Below the pieces are notes generated by a model. That model ran no database searches. It saw only the letters and a list, made by a program, of their open reading frames with translations, and was not told the DNA's origin. Below are positions 51,393 through 63,164 of a stretch of 64,000 nt of DNA, in pieces (the first letter of the stretch is position 1; the number at the start of each line of letters is the position of its first letter). This stretch comes from Syncephalis plumigaleata (Eukaryota > Zoopagomycota > Zoopagomycetes > Zoopagales > Piptocephalidaceae), in NCBI GenBank assembly GCA_025201365.1, contig JAIXMF010000001.1, positions 682,001-746,000 on the forward strand. Direction: 5' to 3'. A program made the translations under genes and the position numbers.

Positions 51393-54300
51393 ATGTCTGG
51401 TTAGTTAGTAAGCATACACGTATGGCCCACTTGTACTAATAATACTATGATAATAACATGTTTAGATTTGCATTTTATGTTTGACGGTGAAGATGAAGAG
51501 GAGACACCCACTGTAGTCGAGCATAATCCGCATTATGACGACAATACTGCATTTAATAATCAAAATAACTTGCATCCTACTACGGCAACGCCGCCGATAG
51601 TTCCATAGATGCCGAAGGAGAGGATGTGCAACAGGCGATTACCGCTAAATCAGATGCGGAAGAGGCGACAACAACGGCCAAGGCCGATAAACCAGAGGAA
51701 TCCAACGAGCGTCAAGATTCTAATGGCTTAGCCCAGCCGCCATTGACACCGCCACCGCATTCAATGACCAATGGACCTAATGGTAGTTTCAAGGCTCGTC
51801 TAGATGCGTGGTACGCGGATGAAGGCGAAGAGGAAGACGACGAGGATGCCGATTCAGATATGCCACGTGAAACCTCAATTTGCCTGTTGGATGAGGGAGA
51901 TCAGCCGCTTACACCATTGGAACAAATCTATCTGTTACTACGTAGTAATATTACTGCTCAACGGTAAGTATTCACGAGAGGGGAATCTAGTAGTTCATCA
52001 TACTAATGGCTCATATACGTATATATATATCATGAATTAGCATCGATGGTATTGAAGAGTTGCCCAATTTACTCCCGGAGATATCGCCTTCCGATGCCGT
52101 CGACTATTGCGTTGATTTAATTTATTCGCTGGCCGATGACGCTGAAGATTCTGTACGCTGTGCGCTTGCCGAGCAATTAGACGAGATACTCGCCTACTAT
52201 TTTATCAATTGCATGCTACCTACAATTGAAACGGACAATGATCAGCCTACAAGCGATAGCGACAGCAACAATGAGTCAACTGACAATACACCATCGGGTG
52301 AGCAACAAGAGAACAACGATGACGAGGACGAGGACAATGGCAGCGATCAGGCTGGCAATATTAAGGAAGATGAAGATGAAGAACCTCCCCTAGTCTCGCA
52401 TCTACATGATACTAGTCAACTAGCGGAAGCCAAACTACCATCAGGTAGTATGGTGGAGTTGATTCAGAAACTATTACTGGATCCAGTCTTGTCTGTTGCC
52501 GATAGCGCACGCGAGGCATTGATTCGTCTGTGCGATCGAGTGGACATACCATTCAAAGTGTTGCACACCGAGGTTGTTCATGGTGCCATATTCACGTTGG
52601 ACATGGTGGAGGATGACTCTGTGGAGCAGCGTCGATCCTCTTACGGCATGGGTAATGGCGATCATCACGAGGGTGGATTCGGTTTCGGTTTCGGTGGCAG
52701 TTCAATGTCTGGTGGATTTGGCGGTGCACCAGCCGTGGGACGAGCCGCCTGTGCCATCATCGGCATATTAGCGCCGTTGTGTCATCGACTCGATGACTGG
52801 ACGTGTGACAATGTAATCTACTCGAGATTACTTAGTTGGACCAGCGACTCGTCGTATACCATTAGACGAAGTACCGTGCCATTGATATGTGCATTGATGG
52901 CACGCTTATCAAGTCGTCGCAACGAACTACTCGCCTTATACACAGCGTTATCTAGCGATGCCGTTTGGCATGTGCGTCAAGCTTGTGTTGAACATTTGGA
53001 CAAGATTGTTCCACTGATTGGTGATATCACATCAGCAGCAACAACAGCAACATCATCCAAATCAGCTGAAATCGAAGAGCCCATCTCGGAGGATAACATA
53101 ACAAGTGTATCTGCTGTGGAAGAGGATCTATTCGACGAAGAACACGAGTTGAATGGCAATTGTAAGCCATCCACAGTATCGCCACCACCACTTAGTCCAT
53201 CGGTTCTAGCCGAGCCTGGTAACGAGTTTTTACATGAAGTGCTCAGTCGTGCAAGCATATCAGATGGCTTGCTTGAACAGCGTGCAACATGGGTGCTTGA
53301 ACGATACGACACCTTCCTGAACGACACCAGTCGTGGAGTTCGCGAGACAGCATGGAAAGTGATTGGACGACTAGCAGCGGCATTCCCACGTGGTCAAGTA
53401 CCAGCAGGACTGGTAGACCGCTATATCAACATGCCACTGGCCAATTTGGATGAACATGACATGAGTGTGCCGGAGCGTACAGTGCAATGTGCCTACAACA
53501 TGCCAGGTGAGTTGAATGAAATGAAGTAACGTAGCATCAAGTCTAATTGCTAATATTTATTTTTACTATACTAGCCATGGTATTGATGCTAGGTGCCGAT
53601 CGATGGTCTGAACTTAGCCAGTGTTACACTATGCTAGTGGGTGATATGCAGGCGTCTACTCGATGCAGTTTGGCGCATTCGCTACCTGTACTCGCTTCCA
53701 TGCTACCAACCAAAGATGCCGACAACTATTTGTTTAGTGCATTCCAGCATTTTATGCAAGATAGTGGAGAAGTTCATACGGCAGCCCTTAGCAATTTCGC
53801 CGAATTTCTAAGCCATCTTTCATCCGAGACACGTAAACGATGCTTCCCTAACATTCTACATTGGTATCACAATGGACAGCGTGATTGGCGCATTAGAGAA
53901 ACCATTATCTTGTACGTATATCACATTGTATTATTATTATTATTATTATTATTATTACATTCATACTAATTGTTTAAATAGACAATTGGTGAAATTGAGC
54001 GAGTACTGCACCATCAATGATATAGCCGATTATCTATTGCAAATTATAGAAATCGCTCTACTCGATCGTGTGGCAAAGATTCGTGAAGCTGCCGTGGTAG
54101 TGGTGAGTCATCGAGCGTCGATAGACTAGCATGTAATTATCATTTGATATTAATCAACTATATAGTTAGCGGCAATTATTGCACGTACAATTCGTGATCA
54201 AACCCCCATTACTAGTCTATTGGGTGCACTCATTCGAATGGCGCGTCATTCGGAACATCGTACACGTCTAGTGTAAGTTTATATCCTGTATTTTATGTAT

Positions 54301-55851
54301 ATATTCCTCTAACTTTTCTCTTTTGATTATAATAGATTCCTGAATGTATGTCGTGAACTATTACAGAATCATCCAGCAACCGTAGCAGCAGTACGAGATG
54401 AGTTACTACCCTATGCCGGAGATCTAGTAGTGGATCCCGTGCCAAATGTTCGACTCGCCACCATTCGACTATTCCGCGCTATTAGTCCATTACTGGCTAC
54501 CGACCACAAATTGGGTCTCATGGCGGGCAGTGTCGTCTGTCGTGTAAGAAATGACATTGATTACGATGTTCGTAGTGCGGCACTCGAACTGGAGGCATAC
54601 TGTCCATCGCGTATGGTATTACCGCAAGTGGAGCGTTCAATTGCTGGCGGTGAGAATATCATGGACTACGAGATGGAATACGGAGTCAATGCCTATATAC
54701 ACGATATGGAGAATGTCGATCTAGGCATTATTACCGACGAGCTAAACGACTCGATACGAAATGATCCACCATCGCCATTAGACGGTCATATTGATTTATC
54801 TCAATTTGATTTGAACGAGCTATTATCGACAGCATCACATTTAACGGATAATAATCATCATGATAATGATGACGATGCCACTACTGCAGCATCATCAGCA
54901 ATATCTATACGACTATCATTGGCATCGTCACCCACCATTACTGATGACTCCATGTCATCGCCTACAACGCCTACTTCATTGTCGATGGGTAGCACGTTTA
55001 CACCTCCTGCATCCACACTTGTTATGTCGGATGATTTGCAAGGCATACCCACAGTGAAACCATTGACACCTGGTGCACAACGAATGCTAGATTTGGAGGC
55101 GGAAGTAAAGGTAGAAAATAGCAACACTGCTACAACTGCAACCTCACAGGCTATAAGCAACGGTGATATCAGCAATTCAGAGAGTGATACATTATTAAAA
55201 ATCTCAACTACGACTACAACTGCTACTACTGCTACTACTGAATCAGAGGATACCGAACAGGATTTTGATGAATTGGCAACAGAGTCTATCGAGTTGAACT
55301 CACCTTTGGAGTCATTATCGGCAGCAGAAGCAGCAGAGGTATCCCAAGCTTATCTAGACGAGAAGCCTTCATCTAATGATGGACAAAAAGAACATCATGA
55401 CAACGAGAATAGCAATCATATTACCGACATCATTACAACAAACACTACTAATGAACGTCATCGAACTGAGCGTCGTAAAAGTTTCGAAATAGCTGCCTTG
55501 GCCATTTCAACACGTCGTTATTCAGCTGGTAAACTCAGTACTCCCACTACTGTTTCCCCTACTACTATACCAGAAGATGCAGCCTCTACTAGTGATGATG
55601 ATGATGACGACGATGATGATACAGAAGAATTATCACACGATATTGATGATGCAACGGCAACATTGATAGATTCATCACTCGCTATGCATACACCTAGTCT
55701 AGTTAAGCAATCACCGAATAGCAGTATAGTAAATGGTGGTGGTGGTAATGATGACAATGATGATGATTCATTACACACGACTAAACCAGACAATTCATCA
55801 TGTGTTGAGACTGATCAACGAACAGATAAGAATCTTATGGTTCCAGGCTAA
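51393..55851 (+). CDS. serine/threonine protein phosphatase 4 regulatory subunit 1 (HEAT repeats)
   Basis: HEAT-repeat subunit that directs PP4 to substrates. Seven exons, starting MSDLHFMFDGEDEEETPTVV. An acidic N-terminus has a one-base frame break near 51585. HEAT repeats follow: EELPNLLPEISPSDAVDYCV, SLADDAEDSVRCALAEQLDE, LDPVLSVADSAREALIRLCD, GRAACAIIGILAPLCHRLDD, AVWHVRQACVEHLDKIVPLI, VRETAWKVIGRLAAAFPRGQ, LMLGADRWSELSQCYTMLVG, TRCSLAHSLPVLASMLPTKD and DPVPNVRLATIRLFRAISPL. They match PPP4R1 in order. The last exon runs on for about 350 residues of low-complexity Asp/Ser/Thr-rich sequence, with acidic tracts near 52320 and 55600, as in animal homologues but longer. Total roughly 1250 residues. 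Family certain; exon borders approximate. Confidence 0.9.
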
Positions 55852-56722
55852 AACGTTGTCATAATTACTCTTCGTAGTAATAGTAACAATGACAATGTAG
55901 TCATCACATACGACGATGTAGTGTTTTTGTATGTGTGTTCGTATTTGTTGTGATTGATTGATTGATTTGATATTTTTAAAATGATTTTTGTCTAGTGTGC
56001 GTCTTATTTGTGTAGATGTTGAGTAAAACTATTTCTAATAATACAGTGCTTTCCATCCAATTTGCGCATTTATCTTTAACTCTTGCTGTTTATTAATGAA
56101 CAGATTAACACAATTGTTAACACCATTATTGCATTACTATTATTATTGAGTAGTTGTTATGGCACTAGCAGTTGAGGGAGATGTTAATGATCGCGATATC
56201 ATATACTACAATTAGTGATAACTATTATTTATTCGTAAAGACATAAGGCTAACTGCGCAAATTGGATGGAAAAAGCCTGTACTTGTAATAATGTCATTTA
56301 ATGTAATACATGTTATTTTATTACGGTAAAGATAGTAGGGACAAATAATGTAATGCAACTATTTTCTCATGCTGTAGAAGAAAGAAGAATCGTGCTAGAT
56401 GAGATGCGTGGTAACAAGAGATATAGATGTTATTAGAGTGTAAGCTTATAAAGATACAAGTGATCATCAAGAATATACGCGCACATCCTTACCTTTGTAC
56501 ATCTAAATATGGAAATAGTAAAACAATTGCTAATGACATAAATATAACCGTAATTGTATGGCACATTTGTCATTATAACCTTACCAATTGCTCGTTACCA
56601 TTATCGTACATTTATTTATATAGTCAGTGCTATTTCTACTTTTATATTTTGTTAATCATTATGTGCGGGCATTCTATGTGTTATTTTCCCTTGAATTATT
56701 ATTGTTTGTCATTGAATAGATC
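55852..56722. other. intergenic, 871 bp, with MITE
   Basis: AT-rich spacer between PP4R1 and the membrane-protein gene. Holds the second MITE (56042-56281). Confidence 0.4.
56042..56281. mobile_element. Tc1/mariner-like MITE, copy 2, inverted relative to copy 1
   Basis: 240 bp flanked by TA. The left end TACAGTGCTTTCCATCC and right end GGATGGAAAAAGCCTGTA form TIRs. The right end, reverse-complemented, matches the left end of the copy at 26196 through GTTAGCC and ACGAATAAATAATAGTTA. The left end matches that copy's right end through CATTTATCTTTAAC and ACAATTGTTAACAC. The interior has diverged and holds a few small indels. No coding capacity. Confidence 0.85.
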
Positions 56723-58696
56723 ATGTCGTATTCGATTGTTTTCTGTACCATCATCTTTATTACACTTGGTATTAGTAGTATTAGTAGTGCTAGTTATAAT
56801 TATGGATCATACTTGTCAGGCTAGTCTAGTAATGGTGAATCGTGTTAATAATCATACACTTGACATGACTACAAGTGATGTATTTTTAAGAAATCGTGTA
56901 TCAGGTATACCTGCTAATCATAGTGGATTGGCCATCTTATTACCACTCTATCGAGATCGTTGTGAATTTACATCGTTGCAAGACAATGACACGACGACAT
57001 TGAACGTGGCAAGGAAAGCGAGCAACTACAACGACACCGGTTTAATGGTGGTGTGGTCAATGGCCGAGACAGCTGGTTGTCATAGTATTGCTGATCTTGT
57101 TATGGCAGCGCGTGCATCCTCCGTTAACCTTGTCAAGATCGGGTTTCCCGCTGTAACTACTCTTTTCATACTGGCACGTCCGGTATTTAATCGTAAACCG
57201 AGTACGGGCGACTATCATGCCTGGGGACCTAATGATCACGTTAATTATGGTGATTTAGCCACTACTACTACTATCGGTGATGCCAATCGTCCTGCCATAT
57301 CTATCGTGCTGATTAATGAATTCGATAGTGGCAGGATACTACAATTTCTTACGAATATCGATGTATTTCTATTTACAACGGTGTATGGTAAGTGTCATTG
57401 GTAGTTAAAGTGTTTGCTTCTTTTCCACACCATACTAATTGTATAAAGAGAGCGGTCCATGGAATATAGCTTATTTTAGCTACTTCTACGCTATCTACCG
57501 TTGGATATTGGGATTTATCCTACTAGGTGGATTCTTTCAATTCATCTGTCGATTGATGCTTAGCCTATGTCGATATCGACATGTTTATTTGAAGACATGT
57601 GCAAAAGCATCAGGTACCGCCATTGTCGTAACACCAGGTTAGTGTTTATTTTAGAATAGAAACCAGTATATCTATATTTACATTTTGTAACTGTTATCAG
57701 CATTGGTCGTGGCACTTATTGCTGATCCAAGTTCATCGCATAACGTATTCGGTATTGTAACATTTACCTTGACACGTATTGCATCTATTGTACTACTATG
57801 GTTTGCGTAAGTGCACATGCATGCATCACTTGTTAAACAACTAGTACGACATTCACTAATACTTCACGTATTTCTTTTTTTATAGTTCAAAATGTGCCAT
57901 GTGTGGTACGTCAACGACGAGGATCGTTGCGTTTCGGGCATTTTTAGCCATGGGATTCGTGTTGCAATTGAGTATCGGCATTATCAATGCAATAGCAACA
58001 AGTCGTATATTGACCGCAATGGGATACTGGACGACGAATCGACAACTTGTTCAATTGATCGACTACATGACTATTGCCCAATCGACATCAATTACAATTT
58101 TACTTTTAATATCGCGTAAGTTTATCGTTGTTGCTATTGTTTTATTGATAACACCCTCTATTCCTTGTTATTTACCACTTGATAAATTGTAGTCATATGG
58201 TTTCTATGGCGTTTGAAATACACGCGCTACACAAACTATGGACGACAACGATCTATACAGGTGAGTGCAATGGGTACAATCATCATGTTACATAACACTC
58301 ATTTTGTTATCATTGTCACTGTTACTACTGCTGTAACTTATCGACTAGCTTACAAGCCTCGTAGCCATTGCCGTTTTATTCTCGACGTTTGATTTTCTCG
58401 TGGATGCTGATACAGTCGGACTGTTCTCATGGTCTGCCATCCTGTTTCAAAAGTGTACAGAAGATGAGGCGACCAACACCGCGTACGCTACACTCTTTCT
58501 AGATGGACTATTGTTCCTGATGGCAGTGATACGAGTATGCTTCGTCTACATTGCTTTTCTGCCTTTCTTGACCGCTTACATACAACGTCATTCCCTTCAT
58601 GAAGTAAGCCATTTGTTATTACAGCAGGATAGTCAACGGTTAGTTAGTTCAAGCGAGATAGTTTCACCCTCCTTTCCTCAACCTATTAGGTTATAA
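56723..58696 (+). CDS. orphan multi-pass membrane protein, receptor-like
   Basis: Not recognised. Several exons with introns at about 57389-57447, 57640-57700, 57808-57885, 58117-58192 and 58260-58349. An N-terminal hydrophobic segment is followed by an extracellular-looking region with N-x-S/T sequons (NHTLDMTT, NHSGLAI, NDTTTLN, NDTGLMV), cysteines and a small stretch SMAETAGCHSIADLVMAARA that faintly recalls a PA-type domain. Then about seven hydrophobic helices, including WILGFILLGGFFQFICRLM, AFLAMGFVLQLSIGIINAI, TSITILLLISLIWFLWRLKY and LFLMAVIRVCFVYIAFLPFL. The tail is short. The layout (ectodomain plus about 7 TM) suggests a receptor or transporter-like protein. Start uncertain: ATG 56723 gives a clean signal peptide in a neighbouring frame, ATG 56661 one in the same frame. 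Confidence 0.65.
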
Positions 58697-58837
58697 ACAT
58701 CGCATCATCATAATAAAACATTCTTGTATACTTGTTGAATCTCGCTGTTTATTATCACTATATGATGGAATGAACGATAACACTATGTAAAAAAGTAGAG
58801 GAAGGGCCGTTACATATCATCTCCATTGATAGTATAT

Positions 58838-59046
58838 TGTTAAAATTGAGGCGGAGATAATAGTGTGAAGACTTAATTTTTATTTAATGTGTCGTAATAC
58901 TACGCAATTATTTATACACGTAGTGAGATGTGCGAAGCACATCTTATATTTGCTGGTATGTGATGTAGATCTTAATTATGTAAAATAAGATCTCATATAA
59001 GAAAGATTTGCACAACGACAATCATTGGGAATTATGAATTCCAACA
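58838..59046 (-). repeat. 3' LTR of copia element
   Basis: 209-bp LTR; same sequence as the copy at 63165. It contains two perfect hairpin-forming palindromes: AGATGTGC/GCACATCT (58926-58933, 58937-58944) and AGATCTTA/TAAGATCT (58967-58974, 58986-58993). The gag-pol stop codon (59032-59034) lies inside it. Confidence 0.96.
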
Positions 59047-62000
59047 CTCCTCCTCAGGGCGATGCTTGGATTCCTCTAAGCCAAGAAGCTCTGCTAGAAG
59101 TGAATGTCTTTGTTTGCTCAAGCTTTTGGTAAATATATCGGCGACGTTCTCCTCTGTAGGGCAATAGTTGATTTCGATAGAATTGTTGTTTGTGGCCTCT
59201 CGCACGTAGTGATGCTTGATATCTATATGCTTGCTCCTCTTGTGTTGTACCGGGTTCCTGCCTAGTGCGATGCATCCTTGGTTATCGCATTGGATGTTGA
59301 TGGGTCGTATATCTGGAAGCTGTAATCCAATAATAAAGTTATTTAGCCACATAGATTCCTTGGTAGCCTCCGTTATAGCCATGTATTCGGCTTCTGTGGA
59401 TGATAGTGCAACCGTTGGTTGTTTCTTACTGTTCCAAGTAATAGCAGTTTTGTTATAGGCGAAGACATAACCAGTTGTAGATTTGCGATCGTCCAAGCTA
59501 CTGGCCCAATCTGAATCTGAGTAACCTATGATTTTTCCGGTATCTCTAGTATACTTTAAAATGACATTAGCAGTGTGTTTTACATATCTCATTATTCTTT
59601 TTACTGCGTTCCAATGAACTTGTCTAGGGTCAGACAGAAACCTGCTTAGCAGACTTATGCTAAACGCTAGATCAGGTCTCGTAGCGTTTGCTAGATATAT
59701 TAAGCTGCCAATGGCACTTCTATAAGGTACATTTTTCATGTATTCTAATTCGTCTTTTTCTATGACGCTATCTCCCTTTTGAAGTCTGATGCCTGTTTCT
59801 AATGGTGCTCCTACTGGCTTCGCATCAGTCATATTGAAACGATTTAGTACATCATCGATATATTTGCGCTGAGATAGCGTAGTGATGCCACGTTTTCTGT
59901 CACGACTGACTTGAATGCCAAGTATGTAATGAATGTCACCAAGATCTTTCATCCTGAACCTGGACGACAGGTCAGCTTTGAGTTGATTGATCGAGGGCAT
60001 TGAGTCACCAATGATTATGAGGTCATCGACGTATAGGGCAATGAATATAATGGAGTTATCACTATGCTTAGAATAGACACCATGATCGGCATCGTTTCGT
60101 TTGAAGCCTAGCGTACTCAAGAAGGTATCGATAACCGAATACCACGCTCTTCCTGACTGTTTAAGTCCATAGAGCGATTTTCTTAACAGACATACATGGT
60201 CACCTCGTTGAAAACCTTCCGGTTGTCTCATGTAAATCTCTTCATCTAGATTGCCATTTAAATAGGCTGTGGTCACGTCCATTTGATGTATGTGATAATC
60301 GTATTGCGTGGCAATAGCAATTAAAATTCGAATGGAGGAGTATCGCACTACTGGTGCAAAAGTTTCCTGGTAGTCAATACCATGGATCTGAGAGAAACCT
60401 TGTGCTACCAATCGTGCTTTGTATCGCTCGATGTTGCCATGCTCATCTCGCTTCACCTTGAACACCCATTTAGATCCGATAGCTTTTCGTCCCTTGGGTA
60501 GACTAGTGAGCTGCCAGGTGCCATTATCGTGCAAGCTTTTTAATTCATCTTGCATTGCCACCATCCATTTGTCGGCGTTGTCTCCAGATAATGCCTGTTT
60601 AACTGTTGTTGGCTCATCACCCACTATTTCTGACAGGAGTGATCTGCATTCATCAGATGAAACATCTACAGCACTTGCGGACTCATCCGTATCGTTGGAA
60701 GTGTCGAATATAGGTGATGTGTGATCGTTGTCAGTGATTGGTGTATACATATCTTGTGTGGGTGATTCTGATTGTAATGCGCTTGTTTCGGGAGTGGTAG
60801 GAAGTGGCGTACTACTATGTTCTGATGACCATGATTCGTCTGGCGCGGATACCAAAGGAGATGGGCTTGATTGAGTATCACGGTTACATTGCGAGGGCAA
60901 CGGTTCATCTGGCCTGGATACTGTGGGAGGAGAACTTGGTGGTTCACTCTGACTGGTAGTGGTAAAGAAGATCGTAGGACCTTGACCGGTGTTACATGGG
61001 GTGTTAGTCGATGCGCGTTGCTTTGAAGGGAACGCATTCTCCACGAATTCGACGTCCCGCGTTTTTACGACCTTGTTAGAATTTTGGTCGTATAGCCTGT
61101 ATGCTTTGCTGCCGTCGTAATAGCCAATAAAAATGCATTTTCTGCTTTTGGAGTCGAATTTTGCACGATTTCCATGATGTAGGGCATAAGCCAGACAGCC
61201 AAAGACACGGAGGTGAGATACCGATGGTGTGGTGTTGAACCAAAGGGAATCTGGGATACGATTGCCAGTTCCACTGCTTGGTGATAGATTATACGTGTGG
61301 GCTGCAGTGTTGACTGCTTCCGCCCAGAATGAGGTGTCAAGTCCAGCCGCGTGTAGCATGGTGCGTGCCCGTTCAGTTATCGTTCGGATATTTCTTTCTG
61401 ACACTCCATTCTGTTCTGGCGTATAAGGTGCAGATGATTGCCAGATTATACCTCTCTCTCTCAAGAAGGATTGCACATATGATGCGGCAAATTCTCTTCC
61501 GTTGTCTGATCTCAACGCTTTGATCTTCATTCCAGACTGATTTTCAACCATGCTTTTGAAGATCTTTAACTTCTCCAAGAATTGATCCTTGCCACTTAAG
61601 AAATCGACCCAGATCTTTCTCGAGAAATCATCGACGAAGATAACAAAATACCTTGCCCCTCCATGACTGGCTACGGACATTGGGCCACAAATGTCGGTGT
61701 GGATTAGCATTAGTCGTTCCGTTGACCGAGGTGTAGCCGTTGATTTTGGTATTTTGACACGATGCTGCTTCCCGTGTATACAAGAGGTGCAGTGTGAGTG
61801 TTGTGTCAATTTCCCATTAACCGCTAAGTTGTTGACTAGTCCGTTGCTCTTGAGTAACATTAAAGAAGCATAATTGAGATGACCAAGGCGTTGATGCCAA
61901 ATATCGGAGGATGCATTGATCGACGTTGAAGCGAGCGAGACCTCGCGTGAATGTGAAAAACTTAATAGGAATAGGTTGCTACTGAGGTGGGCTTGACCGA

Positions 62001-63132
62001 TGATGGTGTTATCTGGAGCCTTTATCGTACAATTATTGTCTCTAGTGAAGAATACGGAAAAGTTCAACGATAGGAGCTTTCGTACAGACAGTAAATTATA
62101 GGTCAAGGTAGGAATGTGTAACACATCTTGGAATTTGACATGTACGTAGTCACGCTGGTGAAAGATGTATCCTTCTATGGTTCCTATCCCAATGGCAGCC
62201 ATCGTTGAGTCATTTGCAGCATAGACGGTTTTTGGCGTAATAGCTTGATAGTTGGTAAACCAGTCCTTGTTGCTGCATTGGTGCTGGGTTGCACCACTGT
62301 CGACTACCCAAGTTCCTAATAGATGTTTGTCTACCGAGGATGGTGAGGTGTTGGATGCAAGTAGGTACGTGGTAGAAGGTTTATCAATGTGTTTTCTATT
62401 TGGATATCCTATCTTCTTGTAACATTCGTCCTCTGTATGTCCAGATTTGTGGCAGTAGGTACACGTCGGTCGCATTCTTTTCCTTGGCGCTTGTTCCTCT
62501 GATACGCGTAATGCAGTATCTTCCAACCGATTTGCGTGCATCAGCACATTCGGCTCCTCATGAATGATTTGCCTTTGGACGTCCTCGAGCGTTAGTGTAT
62601 TAAGATTCGCTCCCATGTTCACAATTAGGGGATGGTATTCGCGGGGTAGGCTTGAAAATAGGAAAGCAATAATTTCTGCATCTGACGCAGGGGCGCTGGT
62701 TTCTGCCAATTGGTCTTTTATCAACGTGATCTCATGAATGAAATCTGAGCAAGATTTCGAGGCGTCTTTCCTCATGTTGAGTAGTTGCCTGCGTAGATGG
62801 ATAGCAGCCGAATGACCTTTGGGCTGATGAAGTTCATGCAGTTTCTGGAGCATAATCTTGGCTGTAGGGCATGATTCCATCTGGATCTGTAGTTTATTTG
62901 ACAAGGTAACTAGTATAATCGATCTGGCCTTCTCGTCTTGCTTGAACCATTGTGTGTCTTCAGATTCTGGCGGATCTTCGGATGTAATTTCGTACATTCC
63001 TTGGTTGAGTAAGAGACCCTTTATCTGAATCCTCCAGTTACGATAGTTTGTGCCGTCGAGTGTTTGGACGGTGTTTAGAGATGAACTCATATTGAGTAAG
63101 TTTTTGTTTTTGAAAGTAGAATAAAATGACAC
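59032..63132 (-). CDS. copia Gag-Pol polyprotein, 1366 aa
   Basis: Single uninterrupted frame carrying all copia domains in Ty1/copia order. Gag opens LNTVQTLDGTNYRNWRIQIK and ends in a CCHC knuckle, CTYCHKSGHTEDEC (about residue 225). Protease: WVVDSGATQHQC. Integrase: a GAG-pre box WHQRLGHLNYASLMLLKSNG, HTDICGPM, FVDDFSRKIW, LRSDNGREFAASY and TPEQNGVSERNIRTI, giving the D, D and E catalytic residues. Reverse transcriptase: KARLVAQGFSQIHGIDYQET, HQMDVTTAYLNGNLDEEIYM and the YVDD box (LYVDDLIIIGD). RNase H: YSDSDWASSLDDRKSTTGYV and ALSSTEAEYMAITEATKESM. ATG at 63132, with a second at about 63090. No frame break in 4.1 kb, unlike many host genes here. Confidence 0.97.
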   Translation of the reverse strand: MSFYSTFKNKNLLNMSSSLNTVQTLDGTNYRNWRIQIKGLLLNQGMYEITSEDPPESEDTQWFKQDEKARSIILVTLSNKLQIQMESCPTAKIMLQKLHELHQPKGHSAAIHLRRQLLNMRKDASKSCSDFIHEITLIKDQLAETSAPASDAEIIAFLFSSLPREYHPLIVNMGANLNTLTLEDVQRQIIHEEPNVLMHANRLEDTALRVSEEQAPRKRMRPTCTYCHKSGHTEDECYKKIGYPNRKHIDKPSTTYLLASNTSPSSVDKHLLGTWVVDSGATQHQCSNKDWFTNYQAITPKTVYAANDSTMAAIGIGTIEGYIFHQRDYVHVKFQDVLHIPTLTYNLLSVRKLLSLNFSVFFTRDNNCTIKAPDNTIIGQAHLSSNLFLLSFSHSREVSLASTSINASSDIWHQRLGHLNYASLMLLKSNGLVNNLAVNGKLTQHSHCTSCIHGKQHRVKIPKSTATPRSTERLMLIHTDICGPMSVASHGGARYFVIFVDDFSRKIWVDFLSGKDQFLEKLKIFKSMVENQSGMKIKALRSDNGREFAASYVQSFLRERGIIWQSSAPYTPEQNGVSERNIRTITERARTMLHAAGLDTSFWAEAVNTAAHTYNLSPSSGTGNRIPDSLWFNTTPSVSHLRVFGCLAYALHHGNRAKFDSKSRKCIFIGYYDGSKAYRLYDQNSNKVVKTRDVEFVENAFPSKQRASTNTPCNTGQGPTIFFTTTSQSEPPSSPPTVSRPDEPLPSQCNRDTQSSPSPLVSAPDESWSSEHSSTPLPTTPETSALQSESPTQDMYTPITDNDHTSPIFDTSNDTDESASAVDVSSDECRSLLSEIVGDEPTTVKQALSGDNADKWMVAMQDELKSLHDNGTWQLTSLPKGRKAIGSKWVFKVKRDEHGNIERYKARLVAQGFSQIHGIDYQETFAPVVRYSSIRILIAIATQYDYHIHQMDVTTAYLNGNLDEEIYMRQPEGFQRGDHVCLLRKSLYGLKQSGRAWYSVIDTFLSTLGFKRNDADHGVYSKHSDNSIIFIALYVDDLIIIGDSMPSINQLKADLSSRFRMKDLGDIHYILGIQVSRDRKRGITTLSQRKYIDDVLNRFNMTDAKPVGAPLETGIRLQKGDSVIEKDELEYMKNVPYRSAIGSLIYLANATRPDLAFSISLLSRFLSDPRQVHWNAVKRIMRYVKHTANVILKYTRDTGKIIGYSDSDWASSLDDRKSTTGYVFAYNKTAITWNSKKQPTVALSSTEAEYMAITEATKESMWLNNFIIGLQLPDIRPINIQCDNQGCIALGRNPVQHKRSKHIDIKHHYVREATNNNSIEINYCPTEENVADIFTKSLSKQRHSLLAELLGLEESKHRPEEECWNS

Positions 63133-63139
63133 TTGATTA

Positions 63140-63164
63140 GCGAGAGCCTCTGAGACTCTTAATC
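63140..63164 (-). promoter_or_regulatory. primer-binding site, half-tRNA type
   Basis: Immediately inside the 5' LTR the sense strand reads GATTAAGAGTCTCA. Its complement, TGAGACTCTTAATC, matches the anticodon arm of tRNA-Lys(CUU) (loop CTCTTAA) rather than a tRNA 3' end. The tRNA reading is from memory of typical eukaryotic tRNA-Lys genes; no tRNA gene is in the window. Confidence 0.6.
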
